A DNA stretch of 64,000 bases. Source: Populus alba. Lineage: Eukaryota; Streptophyta; Magnoliopsida; Malpighiales; Salicaceae. Positions 1 to 11,020 of the stretch are shown in pieces (the stretch's first letter is position 1; the number at the start of each line of letters is the position of its first letter). The notes below the pieces were generated by a model. The model saw only the letters and a list, made by a program, of their open reading frames with translations. It was not told where the DNA came from and made no database searches. The position numbers were made by a program, and so were the translations under genes. The DNA lies in the NCBI RefSeq assembly GCF_005239225.2, contig NC_133301.1, positions 3,807,157 through 3,871,156 on the forward strand, written 5' to 3'.

Positions 1-855
1 TGTGTTGCATAAGGCCAATACCCTAACATTTTTTTAAGACTCCTTTTTTTATATACAAAAAATATTGGAAGTTTTTATTTAAAATGCGTTTTCGCATGGA
101 TTTCTTAAACACAAAAAAAAATTATTTTCTTGCATTTCTGGATTTTACAACATGTTTGTAAAACTCCAAAGGGTATTGGCCAATATTCCAAAAAATATAA
201 AAATCTTATTTTGGGGGGAATTCATCTATTATTCACCACTAATGTTTGGATAAAGAAATTCTTAAAGGACGAATATCCAAAATATTATTGAGAATAATTT
301 GTTATTATTCATTGTTAATATTTGGATAAAGAAACTCTGAGTGGTAAATATCCAAAATAATTTTCTAAGAATAATAAATCCACACACATCCTTGAAAGAA
401 GCCTTGATTATAATCGAGGACGTTTTAATTTTTTTATTCCACGATTTACGAGCCGTGAGAGTATAAAACACTAGGGCAAAAATAGGTTTTTTTAAAGCGC
501 CCTAGATTTCTAAATTTTTGTCCCTCCTCCTTGTGATTTACAAGTCGCAAACTCTTGAAATACTAAGGAAAAAATAAGCTTTCAAAGCACACAGAATCTC
601 CTTGGATTTCTATCTTAATAAATTTAGTTTAAATCAAACCTAGGAAAACTGATGGGATTAGAAAGCACTAACACCATAGCAATTATAAAGCAAACCAAAC
701 ACCAAGCAACTTGCCTTAGGTAGGGCATACTAGGGGTGCTAATACCTTCCCTTTACGCAACTAGTCTGTTGCCTTAGGATCTCTGAAAGACCAATTAGGT
801 TTTCTAATGACCAAAATACTAGGTGGCGACTCATTTACACAAACAAAAAAAAACT
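1..855 (-). repeat. LTR-type repeat, inverted relative to 2975-3753
   Basis: The reverse complement of this stretch reads almost the same as 2975-3753. Shared landmarks in that orientation are a gagtcgccacctagtatttt box, then a gcgtaaagggaaggtatta box, then taaggtaagctgc. The match runs into the first base of the window, so the repeat continues upstream. The same boxes recur at 1010-1290 and 63050-63210. I recall such boxes from LTRs of Tat/Ogre-type Ty3-gypsy elements; the lineage is inference. No coding sequence is seen. Confidence 0.75.
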
Positions 856-1009
856 TGAAATCAATTGATGGTCACCACGACGTCGCGCTGTCGGTGCGAC
901 TAGAATCGTAGAGTGTGTCGCGCGTGTGCGGCATCGCGGCAATCATCCACCCTCATGTATGGATATATATCTGGTAAATATGGGGAGACAAGGAATTCTT
1001 GTCTTTTAT

Positions 1010-2926
1010 CAATGAAAAAATGGAATGGGAGTCGCCTCCTAGTTTTTATACTATGAACCCTAATTGGTCTCAGAGATCAAGTACGAAGACTGATTGCGTA
1101 AAAGGAAGGTATTAGCACCCCAAATACACCCTACCTAAGGTAAGCTGCATTGTTTTATTGTCTGATAAAAACTAAGGTCTTGTCGTGTTTTCTAATTTTT
1201 GGTTTGTCTATAGGTTAAGAAAAGTCCTCCTTAGTAAGGAGATCCTTATCTTATCGAGTTAAAATCAAACCATTCTAACGTAAAAAAAAAAAACAAAAGG
1301 AACTTCCTTTTTAATACTAGGAATATGTTTTGCATATAAATTCATAATCTAGATACTAAAAGAAAAGAAACAAAATATTTTTTGTGTATTTTTTGAAATA
1401 TTGGCCTAATTCTCATAACTCTAATAAACTTGTTATTAAAGCCAAAATGCATGCTAAAACATATTTTTGAATTTTTTGTTTTTTTGTATAAAAAAATGAT
1501 ATGATTTTTTTTTTAATCTTAGAGAGACTTAGTCGTATGAATGAAAACAAAATATTTTTTTTATTATTTTTTTTCAATGTTTTGACGTAAACCAGGTATT
1601 TTAATACCGCATTTGTATCTTTACGGTATTAAAATACAAACCAATATTAAGCAAAATTTTGTAAAAATACGCGGAAAAATTAAAAAAAAAATCCAAAAAT
1701 ATTTTTTTGAGAATTTTTGTGACTGGGCCAAACCTGGCCCAAAACAACAAATCTGGGCCGAATCCCACTGCTACATGAATAGTGGGTGTGAATTAATTCA
1801 TGCCTATTATTCACATTGTGAATAGTTGGGACAAAGAATAAGAAGAATGGGGGAGGAAGGCTGACCTGCGGTGGTTCTGACGGTGGTAGAGGACAGCGTG
1901 GTGCAAGCGGTGGTGGCTGCGGCAGGAAGAAATAAGAAGAAGAAAATCTGTAGGGGGAGAGGACTAGCGGTTGTTGTGGCTAGACGGTGGCTGTGTTGGC
2001 TTCCTATGGTGGATATGGTGGCTAAAAAGCTGACGGTGATGACAATGGTGGCCTGGACGGTGGAGAGAGAGAGAGAGAGAGTGTGAAGAGATAGATGGCA
2101 GAGAAGGAAGAATTCTAGGGAGGAAGGCTATTTATTTTGTTGTCTTTGGACCCAAATTTCTCCACCTCTGGAGCATGAAGATCAAATCTATTTATAGGCG
2201 GTGGGAGAAGGACACTTTGTCTCTTTTAGTACAGAATATCAGCCCTTGGTTCAACCCGAAAGCATCCCAACCATTGGCTCAAAGTAGCAATGATGAACTA
2301 TCAGTTTTGCAGAAAGAATGGCTAATCGGGTTGGCCACTTTGGGGCGGTGCCACCGCCTCTGTAACCTTGACCAAGCCGAACAGATTATACTAGCGTGTA
2401 GTCAAGTATCACGGGATCGTTCGCATGTACGTTTCATCCAATTTGGTGAAGAAACAAGGCACCAAATGCCTTGGGAAGGTGGCCACCCAACTAGCCTCGT
2501 TGGAGAAGAAGATGAATAGTATCTTACAATTTAGTCCTTCAATTTGTTATATATTTCTATCTACACCCCTGATTGGCTTCAAACTTTTAATTTTTTTCAA
2601 TTTTACCCATGAAGAACTTCAATTCAAACCCTAAATTTTGGCGCATTTTTCCCTTTGGTCCTTGGTTTTGGATTTATGCAATTTGACCCTTAATTGATCA
2701 ATAAACTTCCAATTTCTTCAATTTGACCCCTGATTTGGTCAATTTCAGACCCTTTAATTAATCGCATTTTCCAATTTGGTCTTTGGTTTTGAATTTCTTC
2801 AATCAAGTCCCTAATTGGCCATCAAACTTCAATATATATGCAATTAAGCCCCTGATTTGACCAAATCAACTCTAAACAATTGTACTTTGACCCCAGAACT
2901 TTATTTTCTTCCTATTAAAGCCTAAA
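1010..2926 (+). repeat. LTR-like repeat, diverged copy, non-coding
   Basis: Positions 1030-1160 carry the same ordered boxes as 2990-3130 (gagtcgcc-type, then gcgtaaaaggaaggtatta, then cctacctaaggtaagctgc) in the same orientation, so this is a second, more diverged member of the family. The remainder is T-rich, with a GC-richer stretch at 1850-2090 ending in a GA microsatellite. Short open frames in this part have biased composition (Val, Ala, Arg, Lys) and no family features, so I do not call genes. Confidence 0.6.
2062..2081. repeat. (GA)n microsatellite
   Basis: About ten uninterrupted GA units. Confidence 0.9.
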
Positions 2927-5900
2927 TGTTGCACCCTTGCGGTGAAGCGTGGCATCGCGACGACTTTCGATTGAATTTCAGGAATTGTTTTTTGTGTAAA
3001 GGAGTCGCCACCTAGTATTTTGGTCACTAGGAACCTAACTGGTCTTTTAGAGATTCTAAGGCAAGGGACTGGTTGCGTAAAGGGAAGGTATTAGCACCCC
3101 TAGTACGCCCTACCTAAGGTAAGCTGCTTGGTGTTTTGTTTGCTCTATAATTGCTATGGTGTTGGTGTTTTCTAATCCCATCAAGTTTCCTAGGTTTGAT
3201 TCAAATAAAATTTATTTGGATAGAAATCCAAGGAGATTCCATGTGCTTTGAAAGCTCATTTTTCCCTTGGTATTTCAAGAGTTTGCAACTCGTAAATCGC
3301 AAGGAGGAGGGACAAAAAATTTAAAAATCTAGGGCGCTAAAAAAACCTATATTTTTTAGTATTTTATACTCTCACAGCTCGTAAACCGTGGAGCAAAAAA
3401 AATTTGAAATGTCCTCGATTATAATCAAGGCTTCTTTCAAGGATGTGTGCAGATTTATTACTCCCAATAATATTTTGGATATTCGTCCTTTAAGGATTTC
3501 TTTATCCAAACATTAGCAGTGAATAATAGATGAATTCCCCAAAAAATAAGATTTTTATATTTTTTTGGAATATTGGCCAATACCCTTTGGAGTTTTACAA
3601 ACATGTTGTAAAATCCAGAAATGCAAGAAAATAATTTTTTTGTTGTGTTTACGAAATCCATTCGAAAACACATTTTTAAAACTTCCAATATTTTTGTATA
3701 TGTATAAAAAAAAACATTCAAAACATGTTAGGGTATTGGCCGTATGCAACACACAAGAAAACCATTTTTTTTCTATACATGTATATTTGTCACATTGCGT
3801 TGAAAACAAGGTATTCTAAATGCGAGATTTTTATTTTTTACAATACAAAAGAAAAACCAGGCCTTAAAATAAATATGACAGAAAATCATAAATCTCCTTT
3901 TCTTTTGGAACGGTCTCAAAAACGTGCTATCAAAATGTGCTCTCTTTTTCATAGATTTCTATTTTTTACAACACAAAATAAATGGTATAAAAATACACAT
4001 TGCCCGGTTACTGTTCAAGTGAATTAAATTTCACTTGAATAGTAACAAATGCAACTTAGAATGCATGCAAAAGTTGGGAATAAAAGACAGCTTACCTGGT
4101 CTGCTGGCGATGCCATTTTTTTCAGTCCTCCGTTGCCTGCATTCGTTTGGCATTCTCTTGTGTTACTTGCCTCTTTCTCCTTTCTTCTCCCTGTTTTCTT
4201 CTCTTCTCTTTCCCTTCTTCTCTGTTCTGCTTTCCTTTTCTTGAACGCTGGCGCTGAGACGGACAAAGATGACAGGTGCTGAAGCTTCTACGCTCAGCCA
4301 CTGCTTGCTGCTTCTCGGGACAGCGAAACAGATAGGCCACGCCAGTTTTGGTCTCTGTTCGTTTTCTCTGCTTCTGCTGATGCTTTCTCGAGATGAGGAA
4401 GATGATGGCGAAGAAGGCGTGTTGTGCTGGTGGAGTTGTCGCTCTTGCCTCTGTGTTTTTCCTTGCTTTCGACAGTATCCTTCTTATGGCTTTCTCTGCC
4501 CTGCCTCTCTCTCTGTTTTCTTCTTTTTTTTTCCTCCGTTTTATTTATTTATATCCTCTTCTTTGCTAGGTAAGTAGAGGGTTTATATAGCCTAATCACA
4601 TCTCTTTATTAGAAAAGATTCAATGCATTAATCTTGGATACAAATCCCAGCTGATTTGCAGCCAAATAATGCCAATGAGGAAACTACAATATTCTCATTT
4701 ATTACGTGTTAATTCTAGTGATTTCTTTCCAACATTAACTCGTCATCCCAACCATCTATGTTAGGGATAAATCCCAGCCATTAGATGATGGTGAGGTTCT
4801 TCTCTTCATGGCGTTTTGCAGTTGTCAAAGGCTGCTGTCTCCTATGAATTATAGCTGCACAAAAACGTGATTTTCCTCATTCGGTGTGGTAGAAATCTCA
4901 TCATTTATGATGATCTAGCTCCCTCTCCAGCTTCCAATATCCTTCTTCAATTAAAATCCTCATTTTAGCACTTTTCGATTCAATCCTTGGTCCAAAAAAA
5001 ATCCTTTGAATCAATCCTGCGAACTTAGGTTATATCCTTCCCGTGGCAGAATTTTCTGCCTTCACGTTAGATATTCAAATGGAAATATCTTGAGCTTCTG
5101 ATATCGAAATCAAGTGATTCAAAAGCCCAAATTATTCTACACATTTAGGACTACAACTTTGATGAAGGAGTCGAAGTCAGATAAAATATTTTTACAGAAC
5201 AGAATCTAGTAGTAATGTGGTTGGTCAAAAGGGATCTCCAAGTCTAAACTCAAAACTGACGAATACCGAGAATCCTGATATGACTGAGAGTATGAACTAA
5301 GAACAAAAATCACAAAAACTAGGCCAACAATAAAAAAAAAAAAATTAGTGCAGACTTGGGTCAATATCCTTCTCGCGGTAGAATTCTCTACCTTCACGTT
5401 AGATATTCAAACGGGAACATCTTAAGCCTCTAATATCGGAATCATGTGATTCAAAAGCTCAAATTCATCTATGTATCTAGGACTACAACTTTGATAAAGG
5501 AGTCGAAGTGAGATAAAATCTTTTTACAGAACAGAAACTGGCAGTAATTTAGTTGGTCAAAAGGGATCTCCGGGTCTAACTCAAAAACTGACGAATGCCG
5601 AGAATCTTGATATGACTGAGAGTATGAACTAAGAACAAAAATCACAAAAACTAGGCCAAAAATAGAGTTTTTTTAGTGCAGACTCGGGTCAATATCCTTC
5701 TCGCAACAGAATTCTCTGCCTTCACGTTAGATATTGAAACGGGAACATCTAGAGCCTCTGATATCGGAATCAAGTGATTCAAAAGCTCAAATTCATCTAC
5801 GCATCTAGGACTACAACTTTTATGAAGGAATCGAAGTGAGATAAAATCTTTTTACAGAACAGAAACTAGCAGTAATCTAGTTAGTCAAAAAGGTTCTTGA

Positions 5901-6650
5901 TCTAACAATGCTGAGCATCCAAATCTGACTGAGAATCTGCCCTAAGAACAATGATCCCTAGGACCTAATAAAGGTGTACATTAATTTTTCAACATTTCAT
6001 GAGTGACAGAATATACCTAGAATGGTCAGATGTCATACAAAACCGAGTCAGAATCAGAGCCTAAGTTGGAACAGAAAATTGCCATGGCAGTAGAACCATT
6101 TTTTTTAGTGCAAATTCTATGGGATTTATTCAACCTTAAAGACCAGATAAAAAAAGGAATGAATTTAACATTATGAAGACTCCTGACCAAACTAAACAGC
6201 TCAAACAAGGCTTTAAAAAAAATATTTATTTTTGTGCTTTTTTTTTTGTCAATTTTCTAGCGAACAGGAGCTAAACTCCTATACTCTGTTCAAAAGAGGT
6301 ATACACCCTCTCCAGCACATGGGGGTCCGAAATTGAGTAACAACAATAAATTCAATTAAACCTCCAATAAAATTTAATTGAGTCCATAAACATCTGATTT
6401 TGGACTTTTTTCCTCAAATTAAATTTTTCTTTGTCAATAGGGCTCTTCATCTGTAAAATATACTGTTAAATTTTAATCTTTGAATTTTTTAGCCTCCTCA
6501 ACCAACTTCTAGCTATTTTTCTGGGTGCTCTGATGTCCTCTTCTCACTGTTATTATTTTTTGGATTTTTTTGTTTTTAGTTTAAATATTTTTTGATTTTT
6601 TGGAAGAGAAAAAGTGAAATTAGGGAATAACCAAAAAATGGGTTATGACA
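2927..6650 (+). repeat. LTR-like block, TGTTGCACCC to GGTTATGACA
   Basis: The block starts with TGTTGCACCC at 2927 and ends with a GGGTTATGACA-type end at 6650, directly before decayed copia pol sequence. The first 800 bases hold the family boxes described for 1-855. The middle holds low-complexity Ser/Leu- or Arg/Lys-rich open frames on both strands (4030-4577), typical of translated pyrimidine-rich DNA. The part from 5032 is a tandem array. The flanking 5-mers (ctaaa on the left, aagtg on the right) do not match, so I cannot show that this is one complete LTR. Confidence 0.45.
5032..5970. repeat. Three tandem copies of a 328-332 bp unit
   Basis: The landmark atatcctt followed by a cagaattctctgccttcacg-type stretch occurs at 5032, 5364 and 5692, giving periods of 332 and 328 bp. 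Each copy continues through gattcaaaagc, ctaggactacaactttgatg and gataaaatctttttacagaa landmarks. The third copy decays after about 5890. No open frame is conserved across the units, so this is a non-coding array, probably inside an LTR. Confidence 0.9.
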
Positions 6651-6652
6651 AA

Positions 6653-8611
6653 GTGGAAGAAAGCCAAGTGTTTTTCACTTGAAAGTTTTTATGAGCAATG
6701 ACTATGTTCATTTAGATGATCATCAAGTGAGGATCAAGCTAGATGATAATAGCTAAAAAATTATTTGTGTAGGTTATGACCAAAAGTTCAAATGATATAA
6801 GTTTTACAACGTCAATAAAGGAAAAATAGTGATTAATAGAGATGCTGAGTCTAATGAAGAAGAAGTATGGGATTGAAAGGTAGATGATGGTGAGAAATAT
6901 AATTTTCTACTAATTCTTGATAAAGAGAAGGAGAGCTATGAAGATCATAAAAAACAAGCTACACCTTCATAATCACCAATGGTGTCATTTTCACATTTAC
7001 CTTCTTCATCTAGTGAAAACTCAAGTAGTGGTACTCCACCAAGTCCATCAAAAAAGATGAGAAGCCTTGATGACTTATATGAGGTAGCTAATTCTATTGA
7101 TGATGATGATGTAATACTATATTGTCATCTTGCTACATATGATCTATAGTGTTTAAAGAAGCAATAAAGGATGCAAAATAGAGAATTGCTATGGTTAAGG
7201 AGATTGCATCACTTGAGAAGAATGATACATGAAAATTGGTTCCTAGACCAAGAAAAAAGAAGTTAATAAGTGTCAAGTGAATCTACAATTAAAACAAGAA
7301 TGCTAAAGGAGAAGTAGAAAGGTGCAAGGCAAGGTTAGTGACAAAAGTCTATAATCAAAAGCATGTGATTAATTATGATGAAGAATCCATCAAATGGATG
7401 TCAAATCAGCCTTTCTTCGTCATCTTGAAAAAGAGGTCTACATTGAGCAACCGATGAGATATGAAGTGAATGAACATAAAGACAAGGTATTAAAGTTGAA
7501 CAAAGCCTTGTATGGATTGAAACAAGCCCCAAGGGCTTGGTATAGTCGCATTGATGGCTATTTTTTAAAGAATTGATTTATTAAATGCCCTCATGAATAT
7601 GTTATCTATGTAAAGATAAAAGAGAATAGTAATACTTTTATTGTATGTTTGTTTGTGCATGGCTTGATCTTTACAGGAAATAATCCAAAGATGTTTGAAG
7701 ACTTCAAACAGGCAATGATCAAGGAGTTTGATATTATAAATATTGCTCTCATATCCCACTACTTAGGGATTGTGATCAAATAAGGAGAAGATAGAATCTT
7801 TATAAATCAATAGAAGTTTGCAAAAGAAGTTCTCAAGAAGTTCAAGATAGAAGATTGTGCAAGAGTAAATAGTCTAGTTAAGTGTGGAGAAAAGATGTCA
7901 AAAGAATGATGAAGAAAAAAAGATAAACTCTACAACTTTCAAGAGCTTAATTTAGAGTTTGAGATATTTAACATGCATTCATCTAATATTCTTTTTGGAG
8001 GAGGACTTGTGAGTAGATTTATGAAAACACCAACTATGACACAATTCAAAGCATTGAAGGTAATTCTTCAATATATCAAAGGTATTGTTGATTTTGGTTT
8101 ATTCTATGGTTATTATAATAGTTTTGAACTTGTGGATTATAGTGATAGTGATTGGGCTGGAGATATGGATGATAGAAAGAGCACTACGAGTTTTTTATTT
8201 TCTATATGGAAGACACAATATTCACATGGAGTTTAAAGAAGCAATCCATGGTCATTTTGTCAACATGTGAAGTTGAATATATAGCCACTACATCATGTGT
8301 TTGTTATTCTATATGGCTACGGAGAATATTAAAAGAATTGCAAATGCCATGAGAAAAGCCTACAAAGATTTATATGGATTACTTATGAGCCATTATCTTA
8401 GCTAAAAATCTAGTTTTTCATGACAAAAGAAAAGCACATTGACATAAGATTTAATAAATGAGAGACTGCATTATAAATAAAAAAGTTGAAATAAAGTATA
8501 TGAAGACACATGACCAAGTCATGGATATCTTCACAAAGCCACTTAAATATGATATTTTTATCAAAATAAAAGATATGTTGGGAATTATGAAGAAATTAAG
8601 TTTAAGCGGGG
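6653..8611 (+). pseudogene. Decayed Ty1/copia pol (reverse transcriptase and RNase H)
   Basis: Translation in shifting frames gives the copia order. About 7140-7390 resembles the start of reverse transcriptase (KEAIKDAK, IASLEKNDT, CKARLV). 7394-7576 reads [20 protein letters not shown] and then [20 protein letters not shown]. 7973-8236 covers the RNase H start (FALVD/SDWAGDMDDRKSTTS-type). 8458-8600 ends with THDQVMDIFTKPL. Many stops and frame changes separate these pieces, and gag, protease and most of integrase are absent. A purine-rich tract near 8598-8612 precedes the LTR. The element is dead and resembles the fragment at 51610-52588. Confidence 0.9.
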
Positions 8612-8612
8612 G

Positions 8613-8885
8613 TGTTGAAAATTATACTCGATTTCTAGTTTTTATGAAGAACAGAGGAATCGGTCCACTAGTTAAATTAAATAAATTAGTTGATCTTGTT
8701 CAGATTATGATTTCCATGTATTAGTTTAATTTCTTGATTATCTAGGTTTAAATACTTATAAAAATGATTGTAATTCAGCATTTTTAAGCAACACAAAAAA
8801 GAGAGAAAGAGAGAATAACTAAAAGGCTTAGGAAGAAATACTTAATAAAAGTATACCTTTCTCTTAAATATTTTCTTATTCTTGA
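8613..8885 (+). mobile_element. Copia LTR remnant, truncated at its 3' end
   Basis: The stretch begins TGTTGAAAA straight after a purine-rich tract. It shares landmarks with the LTR at 52274-52588: tagtttaatttcttgattatc, then gtaattcaacatt, then aataaaagtata and ttcttattcttgag. The last 30 or so bases seen in the other copy are missing. An AT-rich MITE-like stretch follows. Confidence 0.8.
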
Positions 8886-10037
8886 GTTTTTAAAAAATTA
8901 AAAAAATATATATTATTTTAATATATTTTTAAATAAAAAATAATTTAAAAAACATGCAATCAAACACCTTTAAAGCCCGATAAACAAACCGCCCATTGCA
9001 TCCACAAATGCGTCCACAATTCTACTAAATATTAAATCATTTCACTCATGAAAATATTATAATCTGTACGGCTAAAGCTGTGATTTATAATCTCTAAAAG
9101 TTCCAATAAGCATAAATAATTAGTGTAATAAAATAAGTTGGCCACTAAGATGGAATATTGTTGGCATTCATTAGCGCTTAACCTCCCCCGCAAAACGATA
9201 AATCTGCATTATGTCACGTTGAGCCTCCCAATTTAAGGATAAAGACTGTGCTGTCGGGAATAGTTTTTCAAAATCAGTTTTTATTTAATTATAAAAAGAA
9301 TTAAAATATATATTTGTAAAAAAAAAATGATTAAAATCATAGAAAAAAATATTTTTAGGTACAACCATAAGTTCTCAATCATTTTTTTTTATAATAACAT
9401 GTTTTTTTTATTAAAAGTATATTTTATTAAACAAAAATTAATGACAATTACAAAAATATAAAAACTCCAATAACTTGAATTGAAAAGGAAATGTTTTTTA
9501 TTCATGCGTTTTTTATGAAAAAAATATCTTTTTTGAGAAGCAATTTAAATAAAAAAAAACATTATTATGATTATAAAAGGAAGTTTCAATTAAAAAAAAA
9601 AGTTAAAACAAATTATAAATTTTTCATTTTTATACACCTATATAAATAAATTTAATGAAATTAGGTTTAATAAAAATATATAATAATTTATAATAAAAAA
9701 ATTAGATATTCTATTTTTATTAATTATTAATGAGTAAATCATTTAGAAATTCTGCATATTAAGTTAATGAATAATTATTTATAAAATAAATTTTGATATT
9801 ATCATAAAAAATTCTAATTCTCTTGAAGACTATGAATTATCTTGATAATTTTTTTAAAATCATTTTAGTTAATTATTTAAAGAAATCTTCCTCTAAAATT
9901 TAAAAAGAAAAAAAAAGGTTAAGGAGTATTTTAAAAAACATCCCCTGTTTCTTTTTTGTATGTTTTTTTCTCCTCTCCTTTATTTTCTCCTCCCTCCTCT
10001 ATCCCGTCCTTCTCTCTCTTGCCCCCATGTCGTTAGT
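8886..10037. other. AT-rich intergenic stretch, no gene seen
   Basis: Poly-A and poly-T runs dominate. 8886-8975 resembles the dispersed MITE-like family described at 42250-42385. The last 100 bases, 9940-10037, are a pyrimidine-rich tract leading into the H2A exon. I see no coding or RNA gene. Confidence 0.6.
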
Positions 10038-10154
10038 TTGCAGTTTACGGTGGGTCGTATTACTAGGTTCTTGAAGGCAGGCAAGTATGTTGAGCGTGTT
10101 GGTCCCGGCGCTCCTGTCTACCTCGCTGCTGTTCTTGAATATCTTGCAGCTGAG
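10038..10154 (+). pseudogene. Histone H2A, isolated exon fragment
   Basis: The frame gives 39 codons matching the H2A histone fold: [18 protein letters not shown] followed by [15 protein letters not shown]. It stops exactly at GAG followed by a gtaatt splice donor (10155-10156). Upstream, the match begins just inside a ttgcag that could be an acceptor, after a long pyrimidine tract, and no H2A N-terminal tail or ATG is in frame. No sequence matching the next H2A block (ELAGNAARDNKK region) appears in the following 850 bases. Differences from the usual plant consensus include Thr for Pro in FPVGRI and Pro for Ala in GAGAP. I read it as a stranded exon, not a working histone gene. Confidence 0.85.
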
Positions 10155-11020
10155 GTAATTCCGTCTCTATTTCTCTCTTCATTTTTATTTTTTTGAAAGT
10201 GTCTTGGATATGATTTTTGTGATTTCAATTCTTGAATCCTAGGGTTCTTTAATTATGGTGATTTTGACTTTTTTTTTGGGAATTAAGTTGTTTTCCATGA
10301 ATATTATGTTTTTGAAGTGGTGGCGGTGGCTAATCTTGTGATTTTGTTTAGTGGCTAATCTAGGGTTTTTTAGCTTCAATTTTTCTTCAGTTTTTAGGGT
10401 TTGAGTCTTTTGGTTCATGTTTGGGTAGTTTTAGTAGTTAGGGTTCTAAGGTTAGTGATGTGAATATAAATTGATCATCATCTATAGGCTCATGTGGTGG
10501 TGATGACAATTAGTTTTAGTAGTTTTGGTGCCTCTTTTTCACTTGATTGCTTAATCGACTTATCGTTGGGTTGGGTTGGGTTGTGCGGCGGTTGAGGAGA
10601 AAGGAGAAGGAAAAAAAAAGTAGAGAAAAGAAGGGTTTTGTTAAAATCAATATAAACTTGATAGAAGGACTCAATTTCAAATGGTTAAAAGTATTAGGAA
10701 GGTGAGACTCGAAATAAAATAAAATAAAATAAAATAAAATAGAATGCCTTTCGACTTTTCTTTGTTACTCTTTTTTTCGAGTGTTATTATTTGAAGTGTA
10801 AATAAAATTATTTTTGATCCAACGTTTAAGAAAATTTGATTTCTTCTTTATGTTCTTGAGTTTAAACCTTAAATTCAATGTTTAAAGCTGAGTGTATATC
10901 ATATACAACGATCAATAAAAACAAATTCTGGATGTCATCCAGATTATACAATTTATAACCCAAGAGACTGCTAAACAGAAAGTGGTGATGTAAACATTTG
11001 ATGCTGTCAAACTTTGCAAC
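10155..11020. other. Non-coding stretch between H2A exon and dioxygenase pseudogene
   Basis: T-rich sequence like a plant intron or intergenic DNA. It holds three tgggt-type repeats near 10567-10583 and an AAATA pentamer microsatellite at 10712-10741. No second H2A exon is seen. Confidence 0.6.
10712..10741. repeat. (AAATA)n microsatellite
   Basis: Six consecutive pentamer units. Confidence 0.9.

Noticed and set aside
1871..2086. A 71-codon Val/Ala/Arg-rich frame
   Set aside because: Biased composition ending in a GA microsatellite; no homology recognised.
2175..2519. A 114-codon frame
   Set aside because: It has the longest neutral composition in this block, but sits in LTR-like repeat sequence and shows no family motif. 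A translated search could revive it.
4024..4577. Overlapping open frames on both strands, up to 102 codons
   Set aside because: Pyrimidine-rich DNA gives Ser/Leu/Phe on one strand and Arg/Lys/Glu on the other. No domain, and it lies in an LTR-like block.
2927..6650. A single complete 3.7 kb LTR
   Set aside because: The ends fit loosely, but the flanking 5-mers differ, so one insertion is not shown.
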